The notes under the pieces were generated by a model. That model saw only the letters and a list, made by a program, of their open reading frames with translations, was not told where the DNA came from and did not search any database. This document shows, one piece after another, positions 42,569 through 52,085 of a stretch of DNA of 62,992 nt. The stretch is from CALXOD01 sp964402715. GTDB taxonomy: Bacteria; Verrucomicrobiota; Lentisphaeria; Victivallales; Victivallaceae. Numbering within the stretch: the first letter of the stretch is position 1; every line of letters begins with the position of its first letter. The stretch spans positions 1-62,992 of the forward strand of contig CAYODJ010000013.1 of the NCBI GenBank assembly GCA_964402715.1, in the 5' to 3' direction. The position numbers and the translations under genes were made by a program.

Positions 42569-43937
42569 CTCTGCCGCTCTTCGAACATATCTTGAGGAAG
42601 GCCGATCCTTCTTCGGTTCCGGACGGCGCTACAGCATGCAGCAGCGGCGGGCGCGTCTGCGACAGCTGCGGGATCAGGTGATCCTGCGGCAGGATCGCAT
42701 ATGCGGCGCGTTGTACGCGGATCTGGGGAAATCCGACTTCGAATCCAGAATCACGGAAATCATGCCGCTGCTCGCCTCTCTGAAGCTCCTCATCCGCCGT
42801 CTGCCGAATCTGACCAGGCTGCGCCGTGTCGGCGTCTCCGTCCTGAACTGGCCGGGACGGGGCAGACTGCGTGCGGAACCTTATGGCCAGGTGCTGATAT
42901 TCGGCGCATGGAATTATCCGTTCCTGCTGGCGCTCGACCCGCTGGCCGCCGCCGTGGCCGCCGGCAACCGGGTTCTGCTCAAGCTGTCGCCGCAGGCTCC
43001 CGCCACCGCGCAGATCATCGCGGAAATGATTGAAAGCTGCTTCCCGGACGGCGAGGCTCTCGTCCTGCCCCGCAACATCGCCTTCGACACGGTTCTGGCG
43101 GAGCGCTACGACTACATTTTCTTCACCGGCAACGCCCAGAACGGACGCGCCGTCATGCGCCGCGCGGCGGAGAACCTGACTCCGGTCACCCTGGAACTGG
43201 GCGGGAAGAGCCCATGCGTCGTCGACAGCAGCGCGCATATACCGACGGCCGCCAGGCGGATTGTCTGGGGCAAGTTCCTCAACGCCGGACAAACCTGCGT
43301 CGCGCCGGATTATCTCCTGGTGCACTCGAAAATCAAGGACGAGCTTCTCAACGAAATCCGCACCTGCGTCAGGCGTTTCTACGGGGAGAATCCGGCGGAG
43401 AACAAGAATTTTCCGAGAATCGTCAACGACGCCCATTTCGAGCGGCTGCTCCCTCTTCTGGAAAAAGGACGGCTGATCACCGGCGGCGAGAAGAACAGAA
43501 CCACTCTCTACATAGCCCCCACCGTGATCGACCAGATCTCTCCGGACGACCCCGTCATGCAGCAGGAAATATTCGGACCGATTCTGCCGGTGCTGGAAAT
43601 CGGTTCGCTGCAGGACGCGGTGAAATTCATAAACTCCCGTCCGAAACCGCTGGCGCTCTATTATTTCGGAGACGGGAGACAGCGGGAACGGCTGCTGGTG
43701 TCCACCAGTTCCGGCGGCGTGTGCGTCAACGAAACCGTCACGCATCTGATCAACACGTCCATGCCGTTCGGCGGAGTCGGCGAGAGCGGCATGGGGGTTT
43801 ACCACGGGCGGTACGGATTCGACACTTTCACGCACTACAAGCCGGAATTGCTGAAATGGAACAGATTCGATCTGCCGTTTCGTTACCCGCCCAATTCCAA
43901 CTGGAAACGACGACTGGCGCGTCTGCTGTGCAGATAG
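42561..43937 (+). CDS. Aldehyde dehydrogenase, class-3-like
   Basis: 458 aa NAD(P)-dependent enzyme. 'LIFGAWNYPFLLALDPLAAAVAAGN' is typical of the class-3/YwdH/AlkH branch. The general base is the Glu in 'TLELGGKSPCVVD' and the nucleophile the Cys in 'NAGQTCVAPDYLLV'. 'PFGGVGESGMGVYHG' closes the fold. It probably oxidises medium or long-chain or aromatic aldehydes; the substrate is unknown. The ATG at 42561 overlaps alr by 8 bases, with AGAGGG 10 bases upstream. Confidence 0.92.
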   Translation: MDDSAALRTYLEEGRSFFGSGRRYSMQQRRARLRQLRDQVILRQDRICGALYADLGKSDFESRITEIMPLLASLKLLIRRLPNLTRLRRVGVSVLNWPGRGRLRAEPYGQVLIFGAWNYPFLLALDPLAAAVAAGNRVLLKLSPQAPATAQIIAEMIESCFPDGEALVLPRNIAFDTVLAERYDYIFFTGNAQNGRAVMRRAAENLTPVTLELGGKSPCVVDSSAHIPTAARRIVWGKFLNAGQTCVAPDYLLVHSKIKDELLNEIRTCVRRFYGENPAENKNFPRIVNDAHFERLLPLLEKGRLITGGEKNRTTLYIAPTVIDQISPDDPVMQQEIFGPILPVLEIGSLQDAVKFINSRPKPLALYYFGDGRQRERLLVSTSSGGVCVNETVTHLINTSMPFGGVGESGMGVYHGRYGFDTFTHYKPELLKWNRFDLPFRYPPNSNWKRRLARLLCR

Positions 43938-43987
43938 TTTCCGCCGCCACGTCGATTAGGAATCAACAGATGTAAGGAGAGTTGGTC

Positions 43988-45304
43988 ATGTCCGGAATTT
44001 TCAAAGCCTACGACATACGCGGCATCTATCCGAAGGAAATCGACGCCGGAATCGCTGAATCCGTCGGTCGCGCTTTCGTCGCGCTAACCGGCGCACGGAA
44101 AGTCGTGGTCGGCAGAGACATGCGTCCCCATTCCGTCCCGCTTTTCCACGGACTGACCAAGGGATTGACCGCGCAAGGCGCGGACGTCATCGACATCGGT
44201 CTGTGCTCAACGCCGATGTCGTATTTCGCCAACGGCACTCTCGGCGCCGACGGCAGCGTCATGATTACCGCCAGTCACAATCCGAGAGACTGGAACGGAT
44301 TCAAGCTGTGCAGAGCCGAAGCCGTGCCGATCAGCGGCAGCACCGGCATAACGGAAATCCAGCGCATGGTCGAAACCGGAGCATGGCCGGAACCCGCTCG
44401 CGCCGGCAATCTCTCCAGCTATGACATCGCCCCGGAATACGGCAAATTCCTGCGCTCGTTCGCCAAAATGGGACGCAAACTCAGAGTTGTCGTGGACTAC
44501 GCCAACGCCATGGGGCTCTATGAAATCGCGGGCGTCGCCGACCTGTTTGAAATCATCCCTCTCTATGATCATCTGGACGGCACCTTTCCTAATCACGAGG
44601 CGAATCCGCTGCATCTGGAAACGCTGGACACGCTCCGCGCCAAGGTGCTGGAGACCGGCGCGGACTTCGGCGCCGCCTTCGACGGCGACGCCGACCGTTG
44701 CGGTTTCGTTGACGACGAGGGCAATGTAGTGCCGATGGATCTGTTCACCGCTCTGATCGCTCAGGACATTCTGTCCGATGGTCCGGCGACAATCCTTTAC
44801 GACCTGCGCAGCAGCCGCGCGGTTCCGGAATGCATCGAGGAAAACGGCGGCAAGGCCGTCATGTCGCGGGTCGGCCATGCCTTCATCAAGGCGCAGATGC
44901 GGGAGACCGGCGCGGTGTTCGCGGGGGAACTGTCCGGCCACTACTATTTCAAGGAAAACTTCACGGCGGAATCACAGGCCATTGCCATGATCAAGCTGGC
45001 GAATCTTCTCTGCAAGAAGGGTCGCAAGCTCCATGAGCTCGTGGCTCCGCTGCGACGTTACGCGTCTAGCGGCGAAATCAATTCCAGAGTCGCCGACGTT
45101 GATTCCATTTTCGACAAACTGAGAAAGCGTTACGGCGACGGACGCCAGTATGAACTGGACGGACTTTCCGTGGAATATCAGGACTGGCATTTCAACGTGC
45201 GCGCCTCCAACACGGAACCACTGCTCCGGCTGATTGTCGAAGCGGTCAGTCGGCCGCTCATGGAGGAGAAGCGCGATGAACTGCTGCGGTTGATACGCGC
45301 CTGA
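43988..45304 (+). CDS. Phosphomannomutase/phosphoglucomutase (alpha-D-phosphohexomutase)
   Basis: 438 aa, four-domain hexomutase similar to Pseudomonas AlgC. The catalytic phospho-Ser is in 'VMITASHNPRDWNGFKL' (about 96). Metal-binding 'FDGDADRCGFVD', sugar-binding 'GELSGHYYFKE' and phosphate-binding 'VRASNTEPLLRLIVE' are in the correct order. It makes Man-1-P or Glc-1-P for LPS and polysaccharide precursors. AAGGAG lies 8 bases before the ATG at 43988, deciding it over an in-frame TTG at 43982. It may be co-transcribed from rny onward. Confidence 0.93.
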   Translation: MSGIFKAYDIRGIYPKEIDAGIAESVGRAFVALTGARKVVVGRDMRPHSVPLFHGLTKGLTAQGADVIDIGLCSTPMSYFANGTLGADGSVMITASHNPRDWNGFKLCRAEAVPISGSTGITEIQRMVETGAWPEPARAGNLSSYDIAPEYGKFLRSFAKMGRKLRVVVDYANAMGLYEIAGVADLFEIIPLYDHLDGTFPNHEANPLHLETLDTLRAKVLETGADFGAAFDGDADRCGFVDDEGNVVPMDLFTALIAQDILSDGPATILYDLRSSRAVPECIEENGGKAVMSRVGHAFIKAQMRETGAVFAGELSGHYYFKENFTAESQAIAMIKLANLLCKKGRKLHELVAPLRRYASSGEINSRVADVDSIFDKLRKRYGDGRQYELDGLSVEYQDWHFNVRASNTEPLLRLIVEAVSRPLMEEKRDELLRLIRA

Positions 45305-45387
45305 AAGTTGAATCCGCATGTCTGTCCGCGTCACGGGACGCGATGATATCCGTCGTGCGACGGCTTAATTCAAGGAGACCATCAATC

Positions 45388-45915
45388 ATGAGGAAATTGA
45401 TCCTGTCCGGCGCCGCCGGTCTGCTCTGGATGTGCGCCGCGACTTCATCGGCGAATTCAATACCGTTCCGCGGCGGAGAGATTCTCGCGGCGGAATTTTC
45501 CGCGGCGTCTCCGCAGATTGAGAATTTCGATCGGCACGATTTCGATTTGCCGTTTGACAATCTCTGCTTCGCGCTGGTGACCGTCAGACTGACTCCCGGC
45601 CGCAACCTCAGCGTCTACGACTATTCCCTTTCGCTGTTCGGACGCAGCTACCCCTGCGTCGCCGTCAGAACCGGAGACGGACCTTTCGACAGCGCCCGAC
45701 GGGAAATCCGCGGCGTCGCCTCCGGCGCGAAACTGGGAATGCTGTTCGTCGTCGACAGCAACGCGCTCGGCAGAGGCGCCACAGAAAAAGCCGCTGTGCG
45801 ATGCAACGCTCCCGGCTCTTATCCGTCGGTGACATTGCCGCTGACCAACCGGGGGGGAGGAAGCTTCACAAAGGCTTCCGCCGTTCCGGATTCGGGCTCG
45901 TTTCCGAAACAATAA
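45388..45915 (+). CDS. Secreted protein of unknown function
   Basis: 175 aa. A signal peptide is visible ('MRKLILSGAAGLLWMCAATSSANS', cleavage probably after about residue 22, cited in part as 'LILSGAAGLLWMCA'). The mature part is about 150 residues, rich in beta-type segments ('FALVTVRLTPG', 'VYDYSLSLFG', 'KLGMLFVVD'), with two Cys. I recognise no family. AAGGAG lies 10 bases before the start. It sits between the hexomutase and the YgiQ gene on the same strand. Confidence 0.6.
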   Translation: MRKLILSGAAGLLWMCAATSSANSIPFRGGEILAAEFSAASPQIENFDRHDFDLPFDNLCFALVTVRLTPGRNLSVYDYSLSLFGRSYPCVAVRTGDGPFDSARREIRGVASGAKLGMLFVVDSNALGRGATEKAAVRCNAPGSYPSVTLPLTNRGGGSFTKASAVPDSGSFPKQ

Positions 45916-45940
45916 TCCCGTCAGCCGCGACCGGAACTTC

Positions 45941-47695
45941 ATGGAATTTCTGCCGACCAACGCAGCGGAAATGGAGAAGGCGGGCTACGACGAGCTCGAC
46001 ATCCTGCTTGTCACCGGCGATTTCTACGTGGATCATCCGTCTTTCGGAGTCGCCGTCATCGGCCGCTGGCTGACCGCCTGCGGCTACCGGGTCGGACTGA
46101 TTTTTCAGCCGGACTGGAGAACACCGGACTCGCTGCGGAAGATGGGCCCCCCGCGGATCGGCGTCGGGGTCACCAGCGGCAATCTGGATTCCATGGTGAA
46201 TCTTTACACGGCCGGACGCCGCCTCCGGCAGGAGGATGCTTACAGCGAGGACGGAGTCCCCGGCAGACGTCCTCCTCACGCGCTCGCGGTATACGCCCAG
46301 CTGGCTCGTCAGGCCTTCCCCGGAACACCCGTCGTTCTGGGGGGACTGGAGGCCAGTCTGCGCCGCGTGGCTCACTACGATTACTGGCAGGACAAAATCC
46401 GTCCGTCCGTCCTGGCGGACTCCAAGGCGGACATCCTATGCTACGGCATGGGTGAAAGACCCATGCCGGAAATATTCGGACGCCTGAGCCGCGGCGAGCC
46501 GCTCGCCGGCATCCGCGGCACGGCCGTGCTGCTCGGCAGAAAGGACGCCGCGTCCTTCCGCGCCGGAGACAGGTATCTGGAGCTGCCGTCATACGAAGAA
46601 CATCTTGCCGACCGCGACGCGCTCATGACCTCGACTAAAATGCTGGAGGCGGAAATGAACCCTTTCTCCGGACGCGGCCTGCTGCAGCGTCACGGCGAGC
46701 GGATGCTGGTTGTGGAACCGCCGCCGGAGCCGCTGACGGAGTCCGAGCTGGACCGGGTGCATGAACTCGGATACGCCGGACGTCCCCATCCTTCATGCCG
46801 GGGACGGATCCCGGCATATGAAACCATCCGCGACTCGATACCCGCCGTCCGCGGCTGCCCCGGCGGCTGTGCGTTTTGCGGTCTCGTCGTGCATCAGGGC
46901 AGGCAGGTCATGAGCCGTTCCCCGGAGTCCATACTCAGGGACATCAGAGCCATGACGAAGAAACCGTGGTTCAAAGGCACCATCAGCGACATCGGCGGCG
47001 CCGCCGGCAACATTTTCGGCTGTGAAAGCGATCGCCGGTTCTGCGTCCGGTGCCGCCGTTCCAGCTGTCTGTTTCCGAAGATATGCGATCACTTCCGCTG
47101 CGACGGAAAGAAACTGCTGGATCTGCTGCGGCGGGCGAGCCGCGTCCCGGGGGTGAAGCATCTGTACATCAACTCCGGCATACGTCTGGATCTCGCGCTG
47201 CGGCAACGGGAACTTTTCCGCGAAATAGTATCCAAGCATGTCTCTGGACACCTGAAAGTGGCTCCGGAGCATCTCCACCCCGAGGTTCTCAAACTGATGA
47301 GGAAAAATCCTGCGGAGGATTTTTACAGGATTGAAGAGCTTTTTGAAGAGGAGAGCCGCCGCTGCGGCAAGGAGCAGTACCTGGTTCCGCTGTTCATTTC
47401 AAATTTTCCCGGATGCACGGCCGCCCATATGAAAATCGTGGACGAATTTCTCGAACGCCGCCGATGGAGCCTGCAGCAGGTGCAGGACTACATTCCGCTG
47501 CCGATGACCATGGGGGCCGCCATGTACTACTGCGGAAAGGCGCCGGACGGCGGCGTCATTCACGTCAACCGCGGACTCGCCGAACGCCGCCCGCAGATTC
47601 ACGTCTTGAAAAAGCGTCGCGGCGAACCGGCGCGGAGAACGTCTCATCGGCGGCCGCGGCCCGGCGCGGATATGCGGAACAAACATGCCCGGTGA
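45941..47695 (+). CDS. YgiQ-family radical SAM protein
   Basis: 584 aa. An N-terminal cobalamin-binding-like domain ('ILLVTGDFYVDHPSFGVAVIGRWL') is characteristic of YgiQ. The radical-SAM Cys triad is 'GCPGGCAFCGLV' (Cys-x3-Cys-x2-Cys, about residue 307), followed by 'TKKPWFKGTISDIGGAAGN' and 'LKVAPEHLHPEVLKLMRK'. A basic tail of about 30 residues ends the protein. The reaction catalysed by YgiQ proteins is not established. It follows the secreted unknown by 25 bp. Confidence 0.9.
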   Translation: MEFLPTNAAEMEKAGYDELDILLVTGDFYVDHPSFGVAVIGRWLTACGYRVGLIFQPDWRTPDSLRKMGPPRIGVGVTSGNLDSMVNLYTAGRRLRQEDAYSEDGVPGRRPPHALAVYAQLARQAFPGTPVVLGGLEASLRRVAHYDYWQDKIRPSVLADSKADILCYGMGERPMPEIFGRLSRGEPLAGIRGTAVLLGRKDAASFRAGDRYLELPSYEEHLADRDALMTSTKMLEAEMNPFSGRGLLQRHGERMLVVEPPPEPLTESELDRVHELGYAGRPHPSCRGRIPAYETIRDSIPAVRGCPGGCAFCGLVVHQGRQVMSRSPESILRDIRAMTKKPWFKGTISDIGGAAGNIFGCESDRRFCVRCRRSSCLFPKICDHFRCDGKKLLDLLRRASRVPGVKHLYINSGIRLDLALRQRELFREIVSKHVSGHLKVAPEHLHPEVLKLMRKNPAEDFYRIEELFEEESRRCGKEQYLVPLFISNFPGCTAAHMKIVDEFLERRRWSLQQVQDYIPLPMTMGAAMYYCGKAPDGGVIHVNRGLAERRPQIHVLKKRRGEPARRTSHRRPRPGADMRNKHAR

Positions 47696-47742
47696 AGAGA
47701 CCGGACGGGTCACGGCATGACGGGGAAAGCCGTTCCCCCTGC

Positions 47743-47771
47743 TTGCAATGCACGGTTCTCAACGCTATAGT
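47743..47771 (+). promoter_or_regulatory. Promoter of the citrate synthase gene
   Basis: TTGCAA (47743-47748), 17 bp, TATAGT (47766-47771). It leaves a leader of about 200 nt before the ATG at 47980. Confidence 0.6.
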
Positions 47772-47979
47772 ACACGGGTTTCGGTGCCGGATGATTCTCC
47801 GCGCCGTGATACGCCGCGACGTCCCCGGCATGTCATCCGCCTTCGCGGCGAAGAGCGCCGGGAAATCCGACGGGAGAGCCTCGGACGGGCGGGAGGGACG
47901 ACGCGCCCGTGGGCGGCGGCCGCCGGGTGCGGACTCCGTTGTCTTCGTCAACGCATGATGCAAGGGAAGAGGAATCATT

Positions 47980-49251
47980 ATGAGCGACATTCCGGAATAC
48001 GCCCTGTTGAAAATCGGCGGACAGGAAATCAAACTTCCCGTCGTGGTGGGCACCGAGGGGGAGAAGGCCATCGACATCGCCGGACTGCGCCAGCAAACCG
48101 GTTATGTGACGCTGGATCCCGGTTTCATGAACACCGCGTCCTGCTACAGCAAAATCACTTTCATCGACGGCGAGAAAGGCATTCTGCGCTACCGCGGCAT
48201 TCCGATCGAGGATCTTGTCAAACTCGGCTCCTTCGTCAAGGTCGCCTATCTCCTCGTCAACGGGCATCTGCCGACGCCCGAGCAGAGCAGAAACTTCTCC
48301 CAGCTGCTGAACATCAACAGTCTGCTGCACGAGGACATGCGCCATTTTTTCGATCACTTCCCGCAGGGCGCGCCGCCAATGCACATCCTCTCGACGATGA
48401 TCAACGCCCTGGCCGCGTTCTATCCCAACGTCAATCTGCGGTCGTTGAACGAGGACATCGACACATCCACCGCAAGGCTGATTTCCATCGTCCGCACCAT
48501 GGCGGCGGTGGCTTATAAGAAATCCATCGGGGAACCTGTCGTCTATCCGCGGCGCGACCTGAGGTACTGCGCCAATTTCCTCAACATGATGTTCGACTCG
48601 CCCGTGGCGCCGTACTCCGTCCGTCCGGAGGCCGAGAGACTGCTCAACATTCTGTTCATCATCCACGCGGATCACGAACAGAACTGCTCGACCACCGCAG
48701 TACGCACCGTGGGCAGTGCGCAGGTGAATCTGTACGCCACGATTTCCGCAGGCATCTCCGCGCTTTCCGGTCCGCTGCACGGAGGCGCCAATCAGGAAGT
48801 CATCGAAATGCTCAAAATGATTGAGGCAGACGGGAACATACGCAAATACATCAATCTGGCCAAGGATAAGAATTCGCCGTTCCGGCTGATGGGATTCGGA
48901 CACCGGGTCTACAAGACGTTCGATCCCCGCGCCGCAATCATAAAGAGGGAATGTCACGCCTTCCTGCAGGCCATGGACATCCAGGATCCGCTGCTCGAGG
49001 TCGCGTGGGAGGTGGAGAAGGCGGCGCTGGAGGACGAGTACTTCATCACCCGCAATCTGTATCCGAACGTGGATTTCTACACCGGCATTCTGTACCGTGC
49101 GCTGGGCATACCGGAAAACATGTTCACGGTCATGTTCGCGCTGGCCAGGCTTCCTGGATGGATTGCCAACTGGAAAGAAATGATTGGCGACAACACCAAG
49201 ATTGCCCGCCCGCGGCAGATTTACATCGGCAACACCTTGGAGCACATCTAA
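47980..49251 (+). CDS. gltA: Citrate synthase
   Basis: 423 aa, hexameric type II length. It condenses acetyl-CoA and oxaloacetate. 'IHADHEQNCSTTAVRTVGS' has the first catalytic His, 'SGPLHGGANQEVIEMLK' the second, 'GFGHRVYKTFDPRA' binds substrate and 'NLYPNVDFYTGILYRALGIP' carries the Asp. The N-terminal domain ('GFMNTASCYSKITFIDGEKG', 'LRYRGIPIEDL') is as in GltA. AGAGGA lies 7 bases before the ATG. The amino-acid permease follows 18 bp later. Confidence 0.95.
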   Translation: MSDIPEYALLKIGGQEIKLPVVVGTEGEKAIDIAGLRQQTGYVTLDPGFMNTASCYSKITFIDGEKGILRYRGIPIEDLVKLGSFVKVAYLLVNGHLPTPEQSRNFSQLLNINSLLHEDMRHFFDHFPQGAPPMHILSTMINALAAFYPNVNLRSLNEDIDTSTARLISIVRTMAAVAYKKSIGEPVVYPRRDLRYCANFLNMMFDSPVAPYSVRPEAERLLNILFIIHADHEQNCSTTAVRTVGSAQVNLYATISAGISALSGPLHGGANQEVIEMLKMIEADGNIRKYINLAKDKNSPFRLMGFGHRVYKTFDPRAAIIKRECHAFLQAMDIQDPLLEVAWEVEKAALEDEYFITRNLYPNVDFYTGILYRALGIPENMFTVMFALARLPGWIANWKEMIGDNTKIARPRQIYIGNTLEHI

Positions 49252-49269
49252 CAGCGGAAGAGCCAGTCG

Positions 49270-51135
49270 ATGAAACCCTCCGAACTGATGCACAAGTTTA
49301 ACTTTGTCCAGACGCTCAGCGGGCTGGATCTGTTCTGCATTGCCACCGGAGCCATGATAAGCTCCGGAATTTTCATTCTTCCCGGCGTGGCTTTCAAGGA
49401 AATCGGTCCCGCAGTCTTCCTGTCGTACGGTTTCGCCGGAATCGCCGCAATGATAGGCGCATTGGCGATGATTGAACTGTCCACCGCCATGCCCAAGGCC
49501 GGCGGCACCTACTACTTCATCGAGCGCAGCCTGGGTCCCGGAGTCGGAACAATCTCAGGCATTCTCAGCTGGCTGGCGCTGGTGCTGAAGACCGCTTTCG
49601 CCGCCTACGGAATGGGCGCGGTGCTCTGCGACCTGTTCGGACTGAACCTCGTCCTTGTAGCGTCGGCCTCGACGATCTTCTTTCTGGCGGTGAACCTGAT
49701 CGGCACCAAGGAGGCGGCGGTGATGGAGGTCCTGATGGTCTTCGCTCTGCTGCTCATCATGTTCGGCTACATCGCGTTCGGAATCCCGCATGTAGAGATC
49801 GCCCGCTACCGCCCTTTCTTTCTGGAAGGCAAGAACTTCGCCACGGTGATCCCCGTCGCGGCCCTGGTTTTCGTCTCGTTTGGCGGACTGCTGAAAGTCA
49901 GCAGCGTGGCGGAGGAGGTCAAAACCCCCAGACGCAACATACCGCTGGGCATTTTCAGCTCCATCGTCACCGTCACCGCCCTTTATGTCCTGATTCTGCT
50001 GGTCACCACGGGCATCATGCCGCCGGATGATTTTTCCAAATCGCTGACTCCTCTGGCTGACGCCGCAAAAAAATACTACGGATCCGCCGGTTACTGGCTG
50101 GTGACCGCCGCCGCGCTGCTGGCTTTCATAACCACCGTGAACGCGGGGATCATGGCCGCGTCGCGCTACCCCGTGGCGATGGGACGCGACCAGCTGCTGC
50201 CGCGTTTTCTGGCGCGAACCACGGGAAAGAACGAAACCCCGGTCATCGCGGTGATAGTGACGGGAACGTTGATGCTGCTGGTGCTGCAACTGCCTCTGGA
50301 GATGCTTGTGAAGGCGGCGTCGGCGGTCATAATGGCCTCTTACGTGCTGATTAATCTCGCGGTGATCATCCTGCGCGAAAGCCAGCTGCAGAATTACCGC
50401 CCGACTTTCAGATCCCCCGGATATCCGTATCTGCAGATCTGCTGCATCATCGGTTTCACCGCCCTGATCGCGAACATGGGATGGGAAGTGATAGAGATGT
50501 GCCTCGGCATAATCGTCGTGGCGATGATCGTCTTCTTCTGCTGCGGCAGACAAGTCCGCAGGGAGTACGCTTTGATGCACCTGATAGAGCGCATCACCAA
50601 CCGTCAGCTGACGGATCACCGGCTGGAGAGCGAACTGCGCGACGTGATACGGACCAGAGACAACATCGTCGCGGATGAATTCGACCATATGGTGGAGCAG
50701 GCGGACGCCGCCATTTATGACGGCAGAATGACGCTGGACGAGTTCCTAACGCGGTCGGCGCGTGATTTCTCGCGCAGACTGAACATCACCACGGAGGAGA
50801 CCGTTCGTCTGCTGCAGGAACGGGAGGCGGAGGGCAGCACCGTCGTCGCGCCCGGAATCGCGCTTCCTCACCTGATTGTTCCGGGCTCGAACCTTTTCGC
50901 CCTGTTCGTGGTTAAATGCCCGGACGGCGTCGTTTTCGATCCGGATGAACCGCCGGTTCACGCGATTTTCGTGCTGGCCGGCAGTCGGGATCGGCGCAAT
51001 TTTCACCTGAGATCGCTCGCGGCAATCGCGCAGATCATCTCGACGCCGGATTTCGAGAGCAACTGGCGGAAGCTGACGACCCCGGCTCAGCTGCGCGACG
51101 CGATCCTGCTGGGAGCGCGGCGCCGGCAGAACTGA
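49270..51135 (+). CDS. APC-family amino-acid permease fused to a PTS EIIA-like domain
   Basis: 621 aa. Residues about 15-430 form about 12 membrane helices of the amino-acid/polyamine (APC) type ('TGAMISSGIFILPGVAFKEIGPAVFLSYGF' in pieces, 'SFGGLLKVSSVAEEVKTPRRNIP'). The C-terminal ~150 residues match a fructose/nitrogen-type EIIA domain: 'APGIALPHLIVPGSN' carries the phosphorylatable His, followed by 'GVVFDPDEPPVHAIFVLAGS' and 'RNFHLRSLAAIAQII'. The fusion suggests transport controlled by PTS phosphorylation or by the EIIA fold as a sensor. It is close to gltA, perhaps co-transcribed. Confidence 0.87.
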   Translation: MKPSELMHKFNFVQTLSGLDLFCIATGAMISSGIFILPGVAFKEIGPAVFLSYGFAGIAAMIGALAMIELSTAMPKAGGTYYFIERSLGPGVGTISGILSWLALVLKTAFAAYGMGAVLCDLFGLNLVLVASASTIFFLAVNLIGTKEAAVMEVLMVFALLLIMFGYIAFGIPHVEIARYRPFFLEGKNFATVIPVAALVFVSFGGLLKVSSVAEEVKTPRRNIPLGIFSSIVTVTALYVLILLVTTGIMPPDDFSKSLTPLADAAKKYYGSAGYWLVTAAALLAFITTVNAGIMAASRYPVAMGRDQLLPRFLARTTGKNETPVIAVIVTGTLMLLVLQLPLEMLVKAASAVIMASYVLINLAVIILRESQLQNYRPTFRSPGYPYLQICCIIGFTALIANMGWEVIEMCLGIIVVAMIVFFCCGRQVRREYALMHLIERITNRQLTDHRLESELRDVIRTRDNIVADEFDHMVEQADAAIYDGRMTLDEFLTRSARDFSRRLNITTEETVRLLQEREAEGSTVVAPGIALPHLIVPGSNLFALFVVKCPDGVVFDPDEPPVHAIFVLAGSRDRRNFHLRSLAAIAQIISTPDFESNWRKLTTPAQLRDAILLGARRRQN

Positions 51136-51248
51136 TCACTCCTTCTCCTTTCGTTCTCCCGAATTTGGAAGTCGGGGCATCGGGTGCGCTGCTCGGCAGG
51201 ATGTTCATCCGGACGTCGCCGCGCAGTTTCCCGCACCGATCCGCGCCG

Positions 51249-52028
51249 CTATTCTATCACTGTCCAGAGCCGGCCTTTCTCCGTGCGGATCAGACGGATG
51301 TCCAGATCGAAGGCTCCGCGCAGATGCGGTTCCGTCAGCACATCATCCCGTCCGCCCTCAGCCGCAATCCTTCCCGCCTTCAATATCATGCCCCGTCCGA
51401 ACACCGGCAGAATGTCCTCAATCCGCTGGGTGATGAAAATCATCGTGAGATCCGGACGGTCTGCGGCCAGGGCGGCAATGAAATCCAGCAGAAACTCCCT
51501 GCCCGCGATATCCAGATACACGCTCGGTTCATCCAGAATCATCAGTTCGGGAGCGGTCATCATCGCGCGAGCGATGAGAATCTTCACCTGCTCTCCCGAG
51601 GACATCGTGACCAGTGATCGGTCCATCAGTGATTCGCAACGCAGGCTTCCCATGACGTCACGCGCCCGTTTCACCTCGCCGGCGGCGGCCCGCCGGAAAA
51701 GGCCGAATGTGCCGTCGATTCCGGACAGAACCATCTCCAGCCCCCTGATCTCCCCGTTCATCCACTGCTGCATGCACGGACTCACCCACGCTATGGAACG
51801 CCGCAGTTCCATGAGATTGACGGAACCGAACGTCTTGCCGAGCACCTGGACTTTGGCTCCGTACAACGGCCATGCGTAGCCCATCAGCATTTTGACCAGG
51901 GTGGTCTTCCCGGCACCGTTCGCCCCCAGAATGAAGCAACGATCGCCCCGCATGACCCGCCATGAAATGTCATGCAGAATTTCCCTGCCGCCGAGAAAAA
52001 CGGTGGCGTGTTCCACATTGATCGCCAT
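51249..52028 (-). CDS. ABC transporter ATP-binding protein (no permease nearby)
   Basis: 259 aa single ATPase. Walker A is 'LGANGAGKTTLVKMLMG', signature 'TMSSGEQVKILIARAMM', Walker B 'LMILDEPSVYLD' and the switch His is replaced by Gln in 'IFITQRIEDI'. The relatives are the YlmA/ModF-type orphan ATPases. No membrane partner is adjacent. The missing canonical switch His (usually 'THxxEEI') is odd and may mean a non-transport role. It follows tyrA by 57 bp on the same strand. Confidence 0.78.
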   Translation of the reverse strand: MAINVEHATVFLGGREILHDISWRVMRGDRCFILGANGAGKTTLVKMLMGYAWPLYGAKVQVLGKTFGSVNLMELRRSIAWVSPCMQQWMNGEIRGLEMVLSGIDGTFGLFRRAAAGEVKRARDVMGSLRCESLMDRSLVTMSSGEQVKILIARAMMTAPELMILDEPSVYLDIAGREFLLDFIAALAADRPDLTMIFITQRIEDILPVFGRGMILKAGRIAAEGGRDDVLTEPHLRGAFDLDIRLIRTEKGRLWTVIE

Positions 52029-52085
52029 TGTCTGTCTTCGTCTCCGTGTTGCCGTGCATCCGTGGAATGCACCCGTTCCATGCGC

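Noticed and set aside
47833..49293. 486-aa minus-strand open frame across citrate synthase
   Set aside because: It is the antisense of gltA with no family motifs; gltA motifs are unambiguous.
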